DNA of 32,712 nt from Nitrospiraceae bacterium (GTDB taxonomy: Bacteria > Nitrospirota > Nitrospiria > Nitrospirales > Nitrospiraceae): NCBI GenBank assembly GCA_005799365.1, contig SYGV01000003.1, positions 1 to 32,712 on the forward strand. Reading direction: 5' to 3'. Position numbers and translations under genes: made by a program. The notes under the pieces are model-generated. The model was not told where the DNA came from. It ran no database searches and was given only the letters and a program-made list of their open reading frames with translations. Position 1 is the stretch's first letter, and each line of letters begins with the position of its first letter. Shown here in pieces: positions 14,343-21,298 of the stretch.

Positions 14343-15034
14343 CTTGAAGACAGCCGGTCTGCCAGCGTCTGCAAGACGCCGGCTGTCCGGGGAGAAAAGG
14401 TTTTGGGCGCCGACTTGGCTTCGCCGATCAGCGCCTGCAGATCCTCCAGCCGATCCAGATCCCGATAGGAGGGGAGCAGGGCCGTCTTGAGTCCCAAGCC
14501 CTCGGCTTTTTTCCTTGTCAGGGCTACAACCTGATCGGCAGACCAGGGAATCCCGGCGAACAGGTCCGGCGCCGGCCGTTTCAGCCCGATCAAATAATAG
14601 CCTCCGTCTAGGGCCGGCCCCAAGACCAGGTCATGGTCCTTGAGCGCACGAAAGGCCGCCGCGAAGGTCGAGCCGGGGAGAGTGGGCACGTCGGTTCCCA
14701 CGACGACCACTTGCTTGTAGCCTCGGTCGAACAGTTCCTGGAAGGTCCGGTGCATGCGGGCGCCCAGGTCGTCGCCGACCTGGTCCAGCAAACGCAGTCC
14801 CTGCCGGTCCTCCAACACTTTGAAGAACACGTGCTCGTGGGAGGGGGAACAGGCGAAGACCATATCGTACTGTGCCGACTTGGCCGCTGCGCGGGCCCGT
14901 TCGACCACGTCCAGCACCAGGCTGCCCTGGAGCGTGGCTGCCTCATCCGCCGTCAGCGGGGGGCAGAGGCGGGTCTTGACTTGGCCGGGTATCGGCGCCT
15001 TGCCGAAGATCACCAACACATGAGGGTTCGCCAT
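14330..15034 (-). CDS. TIGR04282 family glycosyltransferase (arsenosugar-type, GT-A-like)
   Basis: 234 residues from ATG 15034, with AGGTGA six bases upstream. The start VLVIFGKAPIPGQVKTRLCPPL has the K-A-P-x-P-G-x-V-K-T-R-L signature of nucleotidyltransferase-like TIGR04282 proteins (residues about 6-27). VVVVGTDVPTLP carries the metal-binding Asp region and DLVLGPALDGGYYLIGL the second motif. Family proteins are listed as rSAM/selenodomain-associated or arsenosugar-biosynthesis glycosyltransferases and are commonly encoded beside TIGR04283 proteins. The partner gene is present here, but separated from it by the four-helix-bundle element. No arsM or radical SAM ArsS gene is in the window, so the sugar product is uncertain. 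Confidence 0.9.
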   Translation of the reverse strand: MANPHVLVIFGKAPIPGQVKTRLCPPLTADEAATLQGSLVLDVVERARAAAKSAQYDMVFACSPSHEHVFFKVLEDRQGLRLLDQVGDDLGARMHRTFQELFDRGYKQVVVVGTDVPTLPGSTFAAAFRALKDHDLVLGPALDGGYYLIGLKRPAPDLFAGIPWSADQVVALTRKKAEGLGLKTALLPSYRDLDRLEDLQALIGEAKSAPKTFSPRTAGVLQTLADRLSSRREA

Positions 15035-15059
15035 TGGTATTCACCTAAGGTCGTACATA

Positions 15060-15500
15060 GAAGGCGGAAAGCAGAAGGCAGTCGGCAATACTATCGCTGC
15101 ACGAATTTTTCAGGGTGATTGATCATATGGCCCAGCATTCTGCCTACTTCTTTATAGTCTGATCGTAAACGGTTAGAGGTTTCCATGGACAGGTATCCAC
15201 AATCACGGGCGAAGTCCAGCCGAAACTTGCGTTTCGGCAGCTTCAGCATCGGCGTCCGTCAACTTGTTCACGAACATGTTGAGATACCTGCGCTTACGAA
15301 AAGCCTCGGCAAGATTTGCGACCACGCTGCGCGATGAGCGACGAATTTGATCTGTCAGTGAGAAACGTTCGCCTTTGGGAAAGGCCTTGGATTCTTTGAA
15401 TATCTCCATGGCTACTTGGTAAGTCAACTGATAGACCCTGAGGTCTCTGGGCCCTTGAAGCGGCTGGCTACTTGCGTTCTGCCTTCCGCTTTTTGCCTTC
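15060..15500. repeat. Heptad inverted repeat enclosing a four-helix-bundle gene
   Basis: The arm 15060-15088 and the reverse complement of 15472-15500 match at 23 of 29 positions. Both are made of heptamers of the type AAGGCGG / AAAGCAG. The 383 bases between them are almost entirely the four-helix-bundle gene: its restored stop codon (15091-15093) lies two bases inside the left arm and the right arm encodes residues about 8-16. This is the only member of the family with an enclosed gene. Confidence 0.75.
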
Positions 15501-15520
15501 TGGTTGGCGTCATCGCGCAT
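15091..15520 (-). pseudogene. Four-helix-bundle protein (S23/23S rRNA IVP family), frameshifted
   Basis: From ATG 15520 the frame gives MRDDANQKAKSG, then the family core DLRVYQLTYQVAMEIF, SLTDQIRRSSRSVVANLAEAFRKRR and KLTDADAEAAETQV. It then runs into a stop at 15203-15205. Removing one base near 15221-15223 restores the expected WLDFARDCGY and continues to MLGHMINHPEKF and TAG at 15091-15093, giving about 142 residues. So there is either a one-base insertion or a sequencing error. Relatives occur in 23S rRNA intervening sequences, and the fold is shared with the Avd accessory protein of diversity-generating retroelements. The start overlaps the end of the upstream glycosyltransferase gene. 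The N-terminal tail is encoded by the heptad arm, not by the conserved domain. Confidence 0.82.
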
Positions 15521-16208
15521 GGCTATACCACTGTCTCAATGTGTGCGGGCTGACGCCGATCCAATAGAGGAACCGGAGCAGCCACATGAGCAGGATCGTC
15601 CGGATCGGACCGCAGGCTTCCCAGCGTCGAAACGACGTGACCACCTGGGCGCGGAGGCAGGCGACGGGCCCCATCCGATTAAGGCGGCGGGTCAGGTCGA
15701 TGTCTTCCATCAGCGGGATGGAGGCGAACCCACCCATCCGTTCGAAGACTCCGCGCCGCACGAAGATGGCCTGGTCGCCTGTGGCGATGCCGCTGAGGCG
15801 GGAGCGCCGGTTGATCATGCACGCGATCAGCCGGCTGAGGGGGCGGTCCCGATCGAAACGCAGATCGAAGCGTCCGCCGACGCACTCCGGCTCTTGCAGG
15901 GCTCCGACGATGGCCCGCTTGGCGTTGTCCGGCAACCAGGTGTCGGCGTGGAGAAACAAGAGAACGTCTTCGTGGCTGGCCGTGGCGCCGACGTTCATTT
16001 GCAGGGCTCGGCCCGGCTTGCTGGTGAGCAGGGTGAGGGGGGCATCGGGAACGGCGGCGCGGGCGGAGGCCACGATCTCGCAGGTCCGATCCCGGCTGCC
16101 CCCGTCCACCACCAGCACTTCGTCGAAACCCAGCGTGAGGGTCCGGGTGAGTGTCTGCGGCAGGGCCTGTTCTTCATTCAAGGTCGGGATGACGACGCTG
16201 ACAGTCAT
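15510..16208 (-). CDS. TIGR04283 family GT2 glycosyltransferase (arsenosugar-type)
   Basis: 232 residues, a GT-A glycosyltransferase of family 2. VSVVIPTLNEEQALP opens the nucleotide-binding fold, VLVVDGGSRDRT has the first Asp, FLHADTWLP contains the D-x-D-equivalent HAD of TIGR04283, and SGIATGDQAIFVRRGVFERMGGF with MEDIDLTRRL is the acceptor region with the catalytic ED. A C-terminal hydrophobic segment (LLMWLLRFLYWIGV) may associate with the membrane. Together with the TIGR04282 gene downstream it forms the usual pair. The start at 16208 has only a weak ribosome site. The stop (15510-15512) overlaps the start of the four-helix-bundle gene. Confidence 0.9.
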   Translation of the reverse strand: MTVSVVIPTLNEEQALPQTLTRTLTLGFDEVLVVDGGSRDRTCEIVASARAAVPDAPLTLLTSKPGRALQMNVGATASHEDVLLFLHADTWLPDNAKRAIVGALQEPECVGGRFDLRFDRDRPLSRLIACMINRRSRLSGIATGDQAIFVRRGVFERMGGFASIPLMEDIDLTRRLNRMGPVACLRAQVVTSFRRWEACGPIRTILLMWLLRFLYWIGVSPHTLRQWYSHAR

Positions 16209-16219
16209 GGTCGCGAAGA

Positions 16220-16303
16220 AGCTGTCAGCGTTCAGCTTTCAGCTCCTGAACAGAGAAGGGAGATGTTCTGCGGTCGATTGCTGACAGCTGATGGCCGACG
16301 GCT
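16220..16303. repeat. Heptad inverted-repeat element 5
   Basis: Arms 16220-16243 and 16280-16303 match at 19 of 24 positions as reverse complements, loop 36 bases. The words are of the type AGCTGTC AGCGTTC. The right arm touches the stop codon of the membrane-protein gene (16303-16305), and the left arm begins 12 bases from the glycosyltransferase start codon. Confidence 0.72.
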
Positions 16304-16731
16304 CATGGCTTGTCGGGCGTCGCCGTCTTGAACATGAAGTAGCCGACCATCAGGATCGTGCCCCAGAAGAGCAGTTGCTTGTGCCAGAAGAGCACTTCTC
16401 CGTAGCTGAGGAACGCCAGCGCCATGGTGACGGAGAGGGTGATGACGATGTACCGCACCGTGGGGTTGGCGATTGTGGCATGGGCCCAGATCGCCAGGCC
16501 GGCGAAGTACAGCAGCATCGGGACCACGCCGGCGATTTCGAACCCGCCGCTGATCGACAGCAGGACGTTCAGGAAGCCGACAAACATCATCGCTGTGCCG
16601 ACCATCATCTGGGCGATGTTGAACTGGCGGTCTTCCTGAGACTCCTGGCTCTGGCGCCCTTCCGTCGGTCTGGGGGGCGTCGGAGCTGCTGGGTGCTCGG
16701 TCGTCTGGTGCTGGGATTCGGCTGGCGACAT
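16303..16731 (-). CDS. Four-helix membrane protein of unknown function
   Basis: 142 residues from ATG 16731. Residues 1-38 are polar and Pro/Gln/Glu rich (probably cytosolic and disordered). Four hydrophobic segments then follow: MMVGTAMMFVGFLNVLL, VVPMLLYFAGLAIWA, YIVITLSVTMALAFLSY and LFWGTILMVGYFMF. A short basic-acidic tail ends the protein. No family recognised; it could be a small scaffold or a subunit of an envelope complex. The start is uncertain because the ribosome site is poor and heptad-repeat DNA lies just upstream. The frame upstream of 16731 is repeat-derived and was excluded. Confidence 0.7.
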   Translation of the reverse strand: MSPAESQHQTTEHPAAPTPPRPTEGRQSQESQEDRQFNIAQMMVGTAMMFVGFLNVLLSISGGFEIAGVVPMLLYFAGLAIWAHATIANPTVRYIVITLSVTMALAFLSYGEVLFWHKQLLFWGTILMVGYFMFKTATPDKP

Positions 16732-16744
16732 GGAATTATCCCAA

Positions 16745-16859
16745 GAGCGAATGGCTGATAGCGGATGGCACGACAACAGAAATGCATTCCGACGCTTTGG
16801 CCGTCGGCCCTCGGCCCTCAGCTCTCCGTCTCTTGCCATAGGCCATATGCGATCGGCTC
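16745..16859. repeat. Heptad inverted-repeat element 6
   Basis: Arms 16745-16770 and 16834-16859 match at 18 of 26 positions as reverse complements, and the outermost and innermost ends match best. The words are of the type GCGAATG GCTGATA. A further row of heptamers (about 16797-16833) extends the right arm inward. The element fills the whole spacer between the dCTP deaminase stop (16858) and the membrane-protein start. Confidence 0.68.
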
Positions 16860-18108
16860 ATGTCTTAAAGTGTTTGCTGAGCGTGAGGCCTTGGCGTTGA
16901 TAGGAAGAGCCTAACGCCGATCCGTACACTTGCGTGGGGAGTTCCTGCATGGATTCATATACAACCTTGAAGAAGGTTTGTCCATCATAGATCTGGAAGG
17001 GGACGTCATGGGGCCGCACTTCCAGCACCACCTGGGTCCCCTGTAGTTCCCCGTGCCCGTAGCCGAATCCGGGGTCGAAGAAGCCGGCGTAGTGGGTGCG
17101 CAGTTCTCCGCAGGCCGCTTCGTAGGCCACCATCTCGGCCGCGTAGCCGGGCGGCACGCGGATGCGCTCCTTCGACGCGAGAATGTAAAATTCCTCCGGT
17201 TCCAGCAAGAGACTGTCGTTGCGATGGCGCCGGAGTGGCTCCCAGAAGTCCAGGGCTGCATAGTGGCCGATCTTGGAGAGGTCAATCACGTGGCTGTTCT
17301 TCTTGGCCCGGTAGCCGATAATCGCCTCGGTGCCCAGGGTCTTGAGGCCCGGGTCCTGGCCCCGCAAGTCCACCCGCAGGAAGAGGCCCCGGTCGGTGCG
17401 GATCTCGCGCGCCCCCAGGGGCTTCTGGTCCGGCACATTGTGGTAGAGCAGGGGTTCGCTCCGGTGCAGCGAGAGGATGCCCTGGTCCGACAGGGTAGCG
17501 GGACCCTGGATGAGCCGCAGCTGGTTCAAGGACAGGCCGGTGCGGACCTTGATGGCGAAGGACCGGGGGACGATCTCCAGGTACATCGGGCCCTGGTAGC
17601 CGGGGCGGATTTCGTCGAAGCCGGTGTTCAGGTCCGTGATGACGCGGGTGAAGACATCCAGGCGTCCGGTCGTGCTCTTGGGGTTGGCCCTGGCGCGGAG
17701 CTGCTTGGGGAGGTTGAGACTTTCCAGCAGCGGCACCAAATAGACGTGGCCCTTCTCAAGGATGGCCCCGTCGCGCAAGTCCATCTCGTACATCACGAGG
17801 TCGGACTGATAGAAGTCCAGGACCTCCTGTCCCCAGGACTGCACCGAGCCCTGCCGCAGGCCCAGGCGGCTTTGGATGTCCGTCCGCTCCGGGAGGAAGC
17901 TGCTGAGCAGCCGGTAGGCTTTCCGGCCCAGGCGCAAGTCCAGGCTGGCCGGCTGGATCTGCCGCTCCTGGATCGGCACCTCCGCGCGGATGGCCTGTTG
18001 GGCGATGAGCTGCTTGAGCCGCTGGTAGGGCAGGATGCCGTGCCGTCGCGGCGCCGAACGGGTCGGCCGGGAGGCAGCCCGGCCTCTGTGGCTGGGTGGC
18101 CTGGTCAT
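16858..18108 (-). CDS. dcd: 2'-deoxycytidine 5'-triphosphate deaminase, long double-domain form
   Basis: 416 residues. The start at 18108 is chosen because its ATG overlaps the upstream stop as ATGA. After a basic Pro/Ser/Arg-rich leader of about 25 residues comes LPYQRLKQLIA and QIQPASLDLRLG, the Dcd/dUTPase N-terminal motif. RANPKSTTGRLDVFTRVI has the S-S/T-x-x-R phosphate-binding motif, and NTGFDEIRPGYQGPMYLEI is the catalytic-loop region. A second, related half carries GYAAEMVAYEAACGELRTHYAGFFDPGFGYG. This two-domain length (about 370 residues or more) is known for a minority of bacterial Dcd proteins. Predicted role: dCTP to dUTP for dTMP synthesis. Downstream is heptad element 6. Confidence 0.86.
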   Translation of the reverse strand: MTRPPSHRGRAASRPTRSAPRRHGILPYQRLKQLIAQQAIRAEVPIQERQIQPASLDLRLGRKAYRLLSSFLPERTDIQSRLGLRQGSVQSWGQEVLDFYQSDLVMYEMDLRDGAILEKGHVYLVPLLESLNLPKQLRARANPKSTTGRLDVFTRVITDLNTGFDEIRPGYQGPMYLEIVPRSFAIKVRTGLSLNQLRLIQGPATLSDQGILSLHRSEPLLYHNVPDQKPLGAREIRTDRGLFLRVDLRGQDPGLKTLGTEAIIGYRAKKNSHVIDLSKIGHYAALDFWEPLRRHRNDSLLLEPEEFYILASKERIRVPPGYAAEMVAYEAACGELRTHYAGFFDPGFGYGHGELQGTQVVLEVRPHDVPFQIYDGQTFFKVVYESMQELPTQVYGSALGSSYQRQGLTLSKHFKT

Positions 18109-19253
18109 GCGTCCTCGAAGGCCCCGTCGCTGCACCCGCTCATGGCCGGATGGGCGCCGAGCATGGGCAGTTCCCGCCTGCCCTGAGCCAGGTCGAAGGG
18201 TCCGTGGCCGTTGGCCGGCTGGGGGTAATGGAAGGTTTTGTTCTCGTAATTTTTCAACAGGGCCCCATCTTCATCCAGGTGCACCAGATAATCAGGCGGG
18301 AGGATCGGAATCTTGCCGCCGCCGCCCGGCGCGTCGATCACGAAGTGCGGGACCGCCATGCCGCTGGTATGGCCTTGCAGTGCACGGATGATCTGCATCC
18401 CTGTCTCCACCGTCGTCCGGAAATGGTTGGTGCCCTTGGTCAGGTCCGCCTGGTAGAGGTAGTAGGGCTTCACGCGGGCCAGCAGCAGTTGATGGACCAG
18501 ACGCTTCATGACGTCCGGATCGTCGTTCACGCCCTTGAGCAGGACGGTCTGCGCGCCCAGCGGCACGCCTGCGTCCGCCAGCCGTCCGCAGGCGGCTTTG
18601 ACTTCGGGGGTGAGTTCGTCCGGATGGTTGAAGTGCAGGTTCATGTAAATCGGATGGTACTTCTTGACGATCTCGCAGAGCCGTGACGTGATGCGTTGGG
18701 GCAGGGTGCCGGGGACGCGGGAGCCGAGCCGGATCAACTCCAGGTGGGGGATGCTCCGCAAGGCTTTCAGGATGCGGTCCAGCAAATGGTCGGGCAGTAG
18801 GAGCGGGTCGCCTCCGGATAGGATCACGTCGCGCACTTCACGGTGGACGCGAAGGTACTCGATCGCGCGGTCCAGTTCGCCTTTCTTGAGAAAGCCGGGC
18901 TTGCCGACTAGGCGCTTGCGGGTGCAGAAGCGGCAATAGATGGGGCACTGGTTGGTCACCATGAGCAGGACCCGGTCCGGGTACCGGTGCACGAGGTGTG
19001 GCACGGGGCTCATCAGATCTTCTTCCAGCGGATCGTCCGGCGCCTCGAAGTCGGCCATCTCGGCCTGGTCCGGGACCACCTGTTTCCAAATGGCGTCCCC
19101 TTGGGCCTTGATCGTGGCCAGGACCGTGGGGGTGATGCGCATCGGGTAGTCGCCGACGATGGCCTCGATCTCCTTGGGATCGACCCCCAAATGATCGGCC
19201 AGGTCTTTGGGCTTGACGATGCTATCGGCGAGGATCTGTCTCCATTCCTCCAT
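18105..19253 (-). CDS. kamA: KamA family radical SAM aminomutase
   Basis: 382 residues from ATG 19253, with AAGGGG upstream. The radical SAM cluster motif is CPIYCRFC (Cys103, Cys107, Cys110), CxxxCxxC as in all members. VILSGGDPLLLPD is the SAM/glycine-rich segment, and DAPGGGGKIPILPPDY near residue 325 contains the PLP-binding Lys motif of lysine 2,3-aminomutase. The length is shorter than clostridial KamA (about 416) and near that of EpmB-like and beta-lysine-forming proteins. Substrate may be lysine (beta-lysine as osmolyte) or EF-P-linked, but no epmA or efp gene is in the window. Its stop and the dcd start overlap by four bases, so these two unrelated enzymes are co-translated. Confidence 0.88.
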   Translation of the reverse strand: MEEWRQILADSIVKPKDLADHLGVDPKEIEAIVGDYPMRITPTVLATIKAQGDAIWKQVVPDQAEMADFEAPDDPLEEDLMSPVPHLVHRYPDRVLLMVTNQCPIYCRFCTRKRLVGKPGFLKKGELDRAIEYLRVHREVRDVILSGGDPLLLPDHLLDRILKALRSIPHLELIRLGSRVPGTLPQRITSRLCEIVKKYHPIYMNLHFNHPDELTPEVKAACGRLADAGVPLGAQTVLLKGVNDDPDVMKRLVHQLLLARVKPYYLYQADLTKGTNHFRTTVETGMQIIRALQGHTSGMAVPHFVIDAPGGGGKIPILPPDYLVHLDEDGALLKNYENKTFHYPQPANGHGPFDLAQGRRELPMLGAHPAMSGCSDGAFEDA

Positions 19254-19277
19254 CTATGACCCCTTCTAGCGATGGCG

Positions 19278-19309
19278 GGCGATCAGCGGGCCGCCGGTCG
19301 CTGATCGCC
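19278..19309. repeat. Perfect 11-bp inverted repeat at a gene end
   Basis: GGCGATCAGCG at 19278-19288 and its exact reverse complement at 19299-19309, loop 10 bases. It overlaps the stop codon of the glutaredoxin-like gene and precedes kamA, so it may be a terminator, although no T tract follows. Words with period 7 continue on both sides, so it may also be a short heptad element. Confidence 0.5.
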
Positions 19310-19537
19310 GTACTGTGTTTCCAAGTGCGCCAGGATGTCCCTGGTTTCCGTCAGGACCTTGTCCCCGTCCTTGAGCACCGGCACGTAATACTGGCCCGAT
19401 GCGTCGAACACCTGCGTCCGCATAGGACGGGCGTCCGGGACCACGACGTCATCATAGGCCAGGCCCAATTCAGCCAGCTTGTCGCGGACGAGCTCGCACT
19501 CGGGGCACCAATCAACGTGATACAAAACGAGGGCCAT
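19283..19537 (-). CDS. Glutaredoxin-like / GST N-terminal thioredoxin-fold protein
   Basis: 84 residues. It opens with LVLYHVDWCPEC, the strand followed by a dithiol CxxC active site (Cys11, Cys14). YVPVLKDGDKVLTETRDILAHLE gives the cis-Pro strand and the glutathione-type E-S/T-x-x-I helix of Grx/GST N-domains. The protein is full length for a single-domain glutaredoxin. It probably reduces disulfides or glutathionylated proteins. The final residues (GDQRPAAR) are encoded by the small inverted repeat. The start at 19537 directly abuts heptad element 7. No clear ribosome site is seen, so the start is supported mainly by the family alignment. Confidence 0.85.
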   Translation of the reverse strand: MALVLYHVDWCPECELVRDKLAELGLAYDDVVVPDARPMRTQVFDASGQYYVPVLKDGDKVLTETRDILAHLETQYGDQRPAAR

Positions 19538-19634
19538 AATGTTTAATTTTCAATGCTCAATGTTGAATTGCGGACCGCCCGAACAGACATCATTATTTCC
19601 GAAATTAATAATTGAACATTCACAATTGAACATT
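19538..19634. repeat. Heptad inverted-repeat element 7 (AT-rich)
   Basis: Arms 19538-19569 and 19603-19634 match at 25 of 32 positions as reverse complements with a 33-base loop. The words are of the type AATGTTT AATTTTC, far more AT-rich than the surrounding genes. The element begins at the base next to the start codon of the glutaredoxin-like gene and runs into the ATP-grasp-like gene, supplying its stop codon and final NVQL residues. Confidence 0.8.
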
Positions 19635-21098
19635 GCCGGGCGCGGCCGCGCAGGGCACCATGACGGCGTCTTTCATGCCGTGGATCAATTTCTTTTCCGG
19701 CGTGCAGACGGTGGCCAGGACGCCGGCCAGTTCGACCCGGTCGCCGTCTACGAAGTAGTAGGGCGAGAGCCGGGCGCGGCCGGCCATGGGCACCAGGTCA
19801 TCGGCCCGCTGGTCGTAATAGGACAGCTCGAACTGCCGGCCCTTGTGAAACTCCTGCAAGACGTACGGCGTGGCGGGGAAGGAGGCCAGGGCCTTGTCCA
19901 GCGCTGCCGCCCATTCCGATTGCGGCAGGTCGTGCCCCACCGAGACGCCCCGGCTGCCCCAGGCCAGCTCCGAAAACCCCGATGGCTTGACCACGTAGTG
20001 ACGGTCTTTCTGCGTGGCCCCAGCTAGGTCGCGCCAATCGGCGATGGCCCGGCCGCCGACCCGTAGGTCGGGGATGACGGCCGAGGGGGGCAGGGGGCTT
20101 GGGTCCAGGACCCAGGTGCGCGGCAGGGTCCCCGCCAGGATCGGATAGGACTCGTCGCCGAGTTCTCGTTTCCAAAACGGGGCCAGGATCGGATGATGAA
20201 ACAGCGCGAAGGCCAACTTCTCTTCCAGCGCCGGTTTGAAGGGCGGCGTGACCAGCACCCGATCCTTCTTGGCGCTGTACATCACCAGCTCGGCCTTGGG
20301 GACGTTCTTGAGGTCGAAGAGCTCGAAGAACCGATACACCAGCGCGACCGGGCGGTCCCGCCCGTCAATGCCGGCGAACAGGGCCTCTTCGGTGAAGCGC
20401 AGGTCACGCGGTTCCACACCATAGGCCTCGAGCCCTTGCTCTCGGAGCCGGGCCGCCATCCAGATCATTTCGGGCCGGTAGTCCCTGGCCTCCTCGGACA
20501 CGACGATGGCCACGCAACCGGCTCGGTCGCCGATCTGCGCCCGCAACATCCGGGCGAATCCCTGCACCATCCCGTCCGGCCCGCCGATGATGTCGCATGT
20601 CCTTTGCCCATAGGCTTGGGCCATCGCGCCGGTCAGCCCGATCCCGCCGGGTACGGAATCCAGTTCGGTGATGAGCATCCCCTCGTCCGTGGGCATGATG
20701 TCCGGGCGGATGACAGAAGGCGTCAGGTCTCGGAACCGCTTCATCCGGCTGTAGGTGAGGAGGGACTCGGGCTTGCCCTGATCCAGATAGCCGGCCACCC
20801 AGGCAGGCTGGGCACCGCGCAGGCTCTCCTGGTACAAGCGGTTCAGGGTTCGGTAAAAGGCCAGCAAGTGTCGGCCGAGGGATTGGAGAAATGCCGTCTC
20901 GCGGGGAGGCAGCAGCAAGGGGCCGGGCGCAATGCGCCATCTGGTAGTGACGGCCTGATCGGCAGGCCCGACCGGACTGTGCTTGAAGTCCTCCGCTCCG
21001 TCGTAGAGGCCGTCCCGGACCAGCGCGTCGCGGACGAACAAGCAGCGAGAGAGCTGGGCCTGGCTGGTTGGGCTGGACAGATGGGGTGCGAGTGCCAA
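19620..21098 (-). CDS. ATP-grasp-like protein of unknown function
   Basis: 492 residues starting at TTG 21098; GGAGG lies five bases upstream, which decides this non-ATG start. The protein is cytosolic, with no signal or membrane segment. RPDIMPTDEGMLITELDSVPGGIGLTGAMAQ (residues about 146-176) resembles the E-x-N/D-x-x-P-G-G segment of circularly permuted ATP-grasp and glutathionylspermidine-synthase-like enzymes. HYVVKPSGFSELAWGSRGVSVG near residue 395 looks like a nucleotide-binding lysine loop, and YVLQEFHKGRQFELSYYD like the following strand. The reaction would be ATP-dependent ligation, unproven. The C-terminal residues and stop come from heptad element 7. It is divergent from the YkgJ-DUF2156 gene and may work with it. 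Confidence 0.72.
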   Translation of the reverse strand: MALAPHLSSPTSQAQLSRCLFVRDALVRDGLYDGAEDFKHSPVGPADQAVTTRWRIAPGPLLLPPRETAFLQSLGRHLLAFYRTLNRLYQESLRGAQPAWVAGYLDQGKPESLLTYSRMKRFRDLTPSVIRPDIMPTDEGMLITELDSVPGGIGLTGAMAQAYGQRTCDIIGGPDGMVQGFARMLRAQIGDRAGCVAIVVSEEARDYRPEMIWMAARLREQGLEAYGVEPRDLRFTEEALFAGIDGRDRPVALVYRFFELFDLKNVPKAELVMYSAKKDRVLVTPPFKPALEEKLAFALFHHPILAPFWKRELGDESYPILAGTLPRTWVLDPSPLPPSAVIPDLRVGGRAIADWRDLAGATQKDRHYVVKPSGFSELAWGSRGVSVGHDLPQSEWAAALDKALASFPATPYVLQEFHKGRQFELSYYDQRADDLVPMAGRARLSPYYFVDGDRVELAGVLATVCTPEKKLIHGMKDAVMVPCAAAPGNVQL

Positions 21099-21151
21099 CG
21101 ATCCTCCGCTCTGGCTCCTGTCGCGCTGGACGGACGGGAAAAGTCGGGTGA

Positions 21152-21180
21152 TCGTAACATGGCCCCTTGGGCCCGTACAA
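21152..21180 (-). promoter_or_regulatory. Candidate promoter for the ATP-grasp-like gene
   Basis: On the minus strand TTGTAC (21175-21180) and TTACGA (21152-21157) are separated by 17 bases, about 55 bases upstream of the TTG start. Weak-to-moderate match. Confidence 0.35.
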
Positions 21181-21298
21181 GAGCGTGCCGCAAGCCTGTG
21201 GCGGAATAATACACCGGCGCCTGGCCGGGCGTCGGCGGAAGTCCCGCAATAAGCTGTTTCTTGCCCCTCCGTCCTTCTGGGCGTATCATGGCTCGGCT

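Noticed and set aside
17053-18186. 377-codon plus-strand frame opposite the dCTP deaminase gene
   Set aside because: Shadow frame; the minus-strand gene has complete Dcd motifs.
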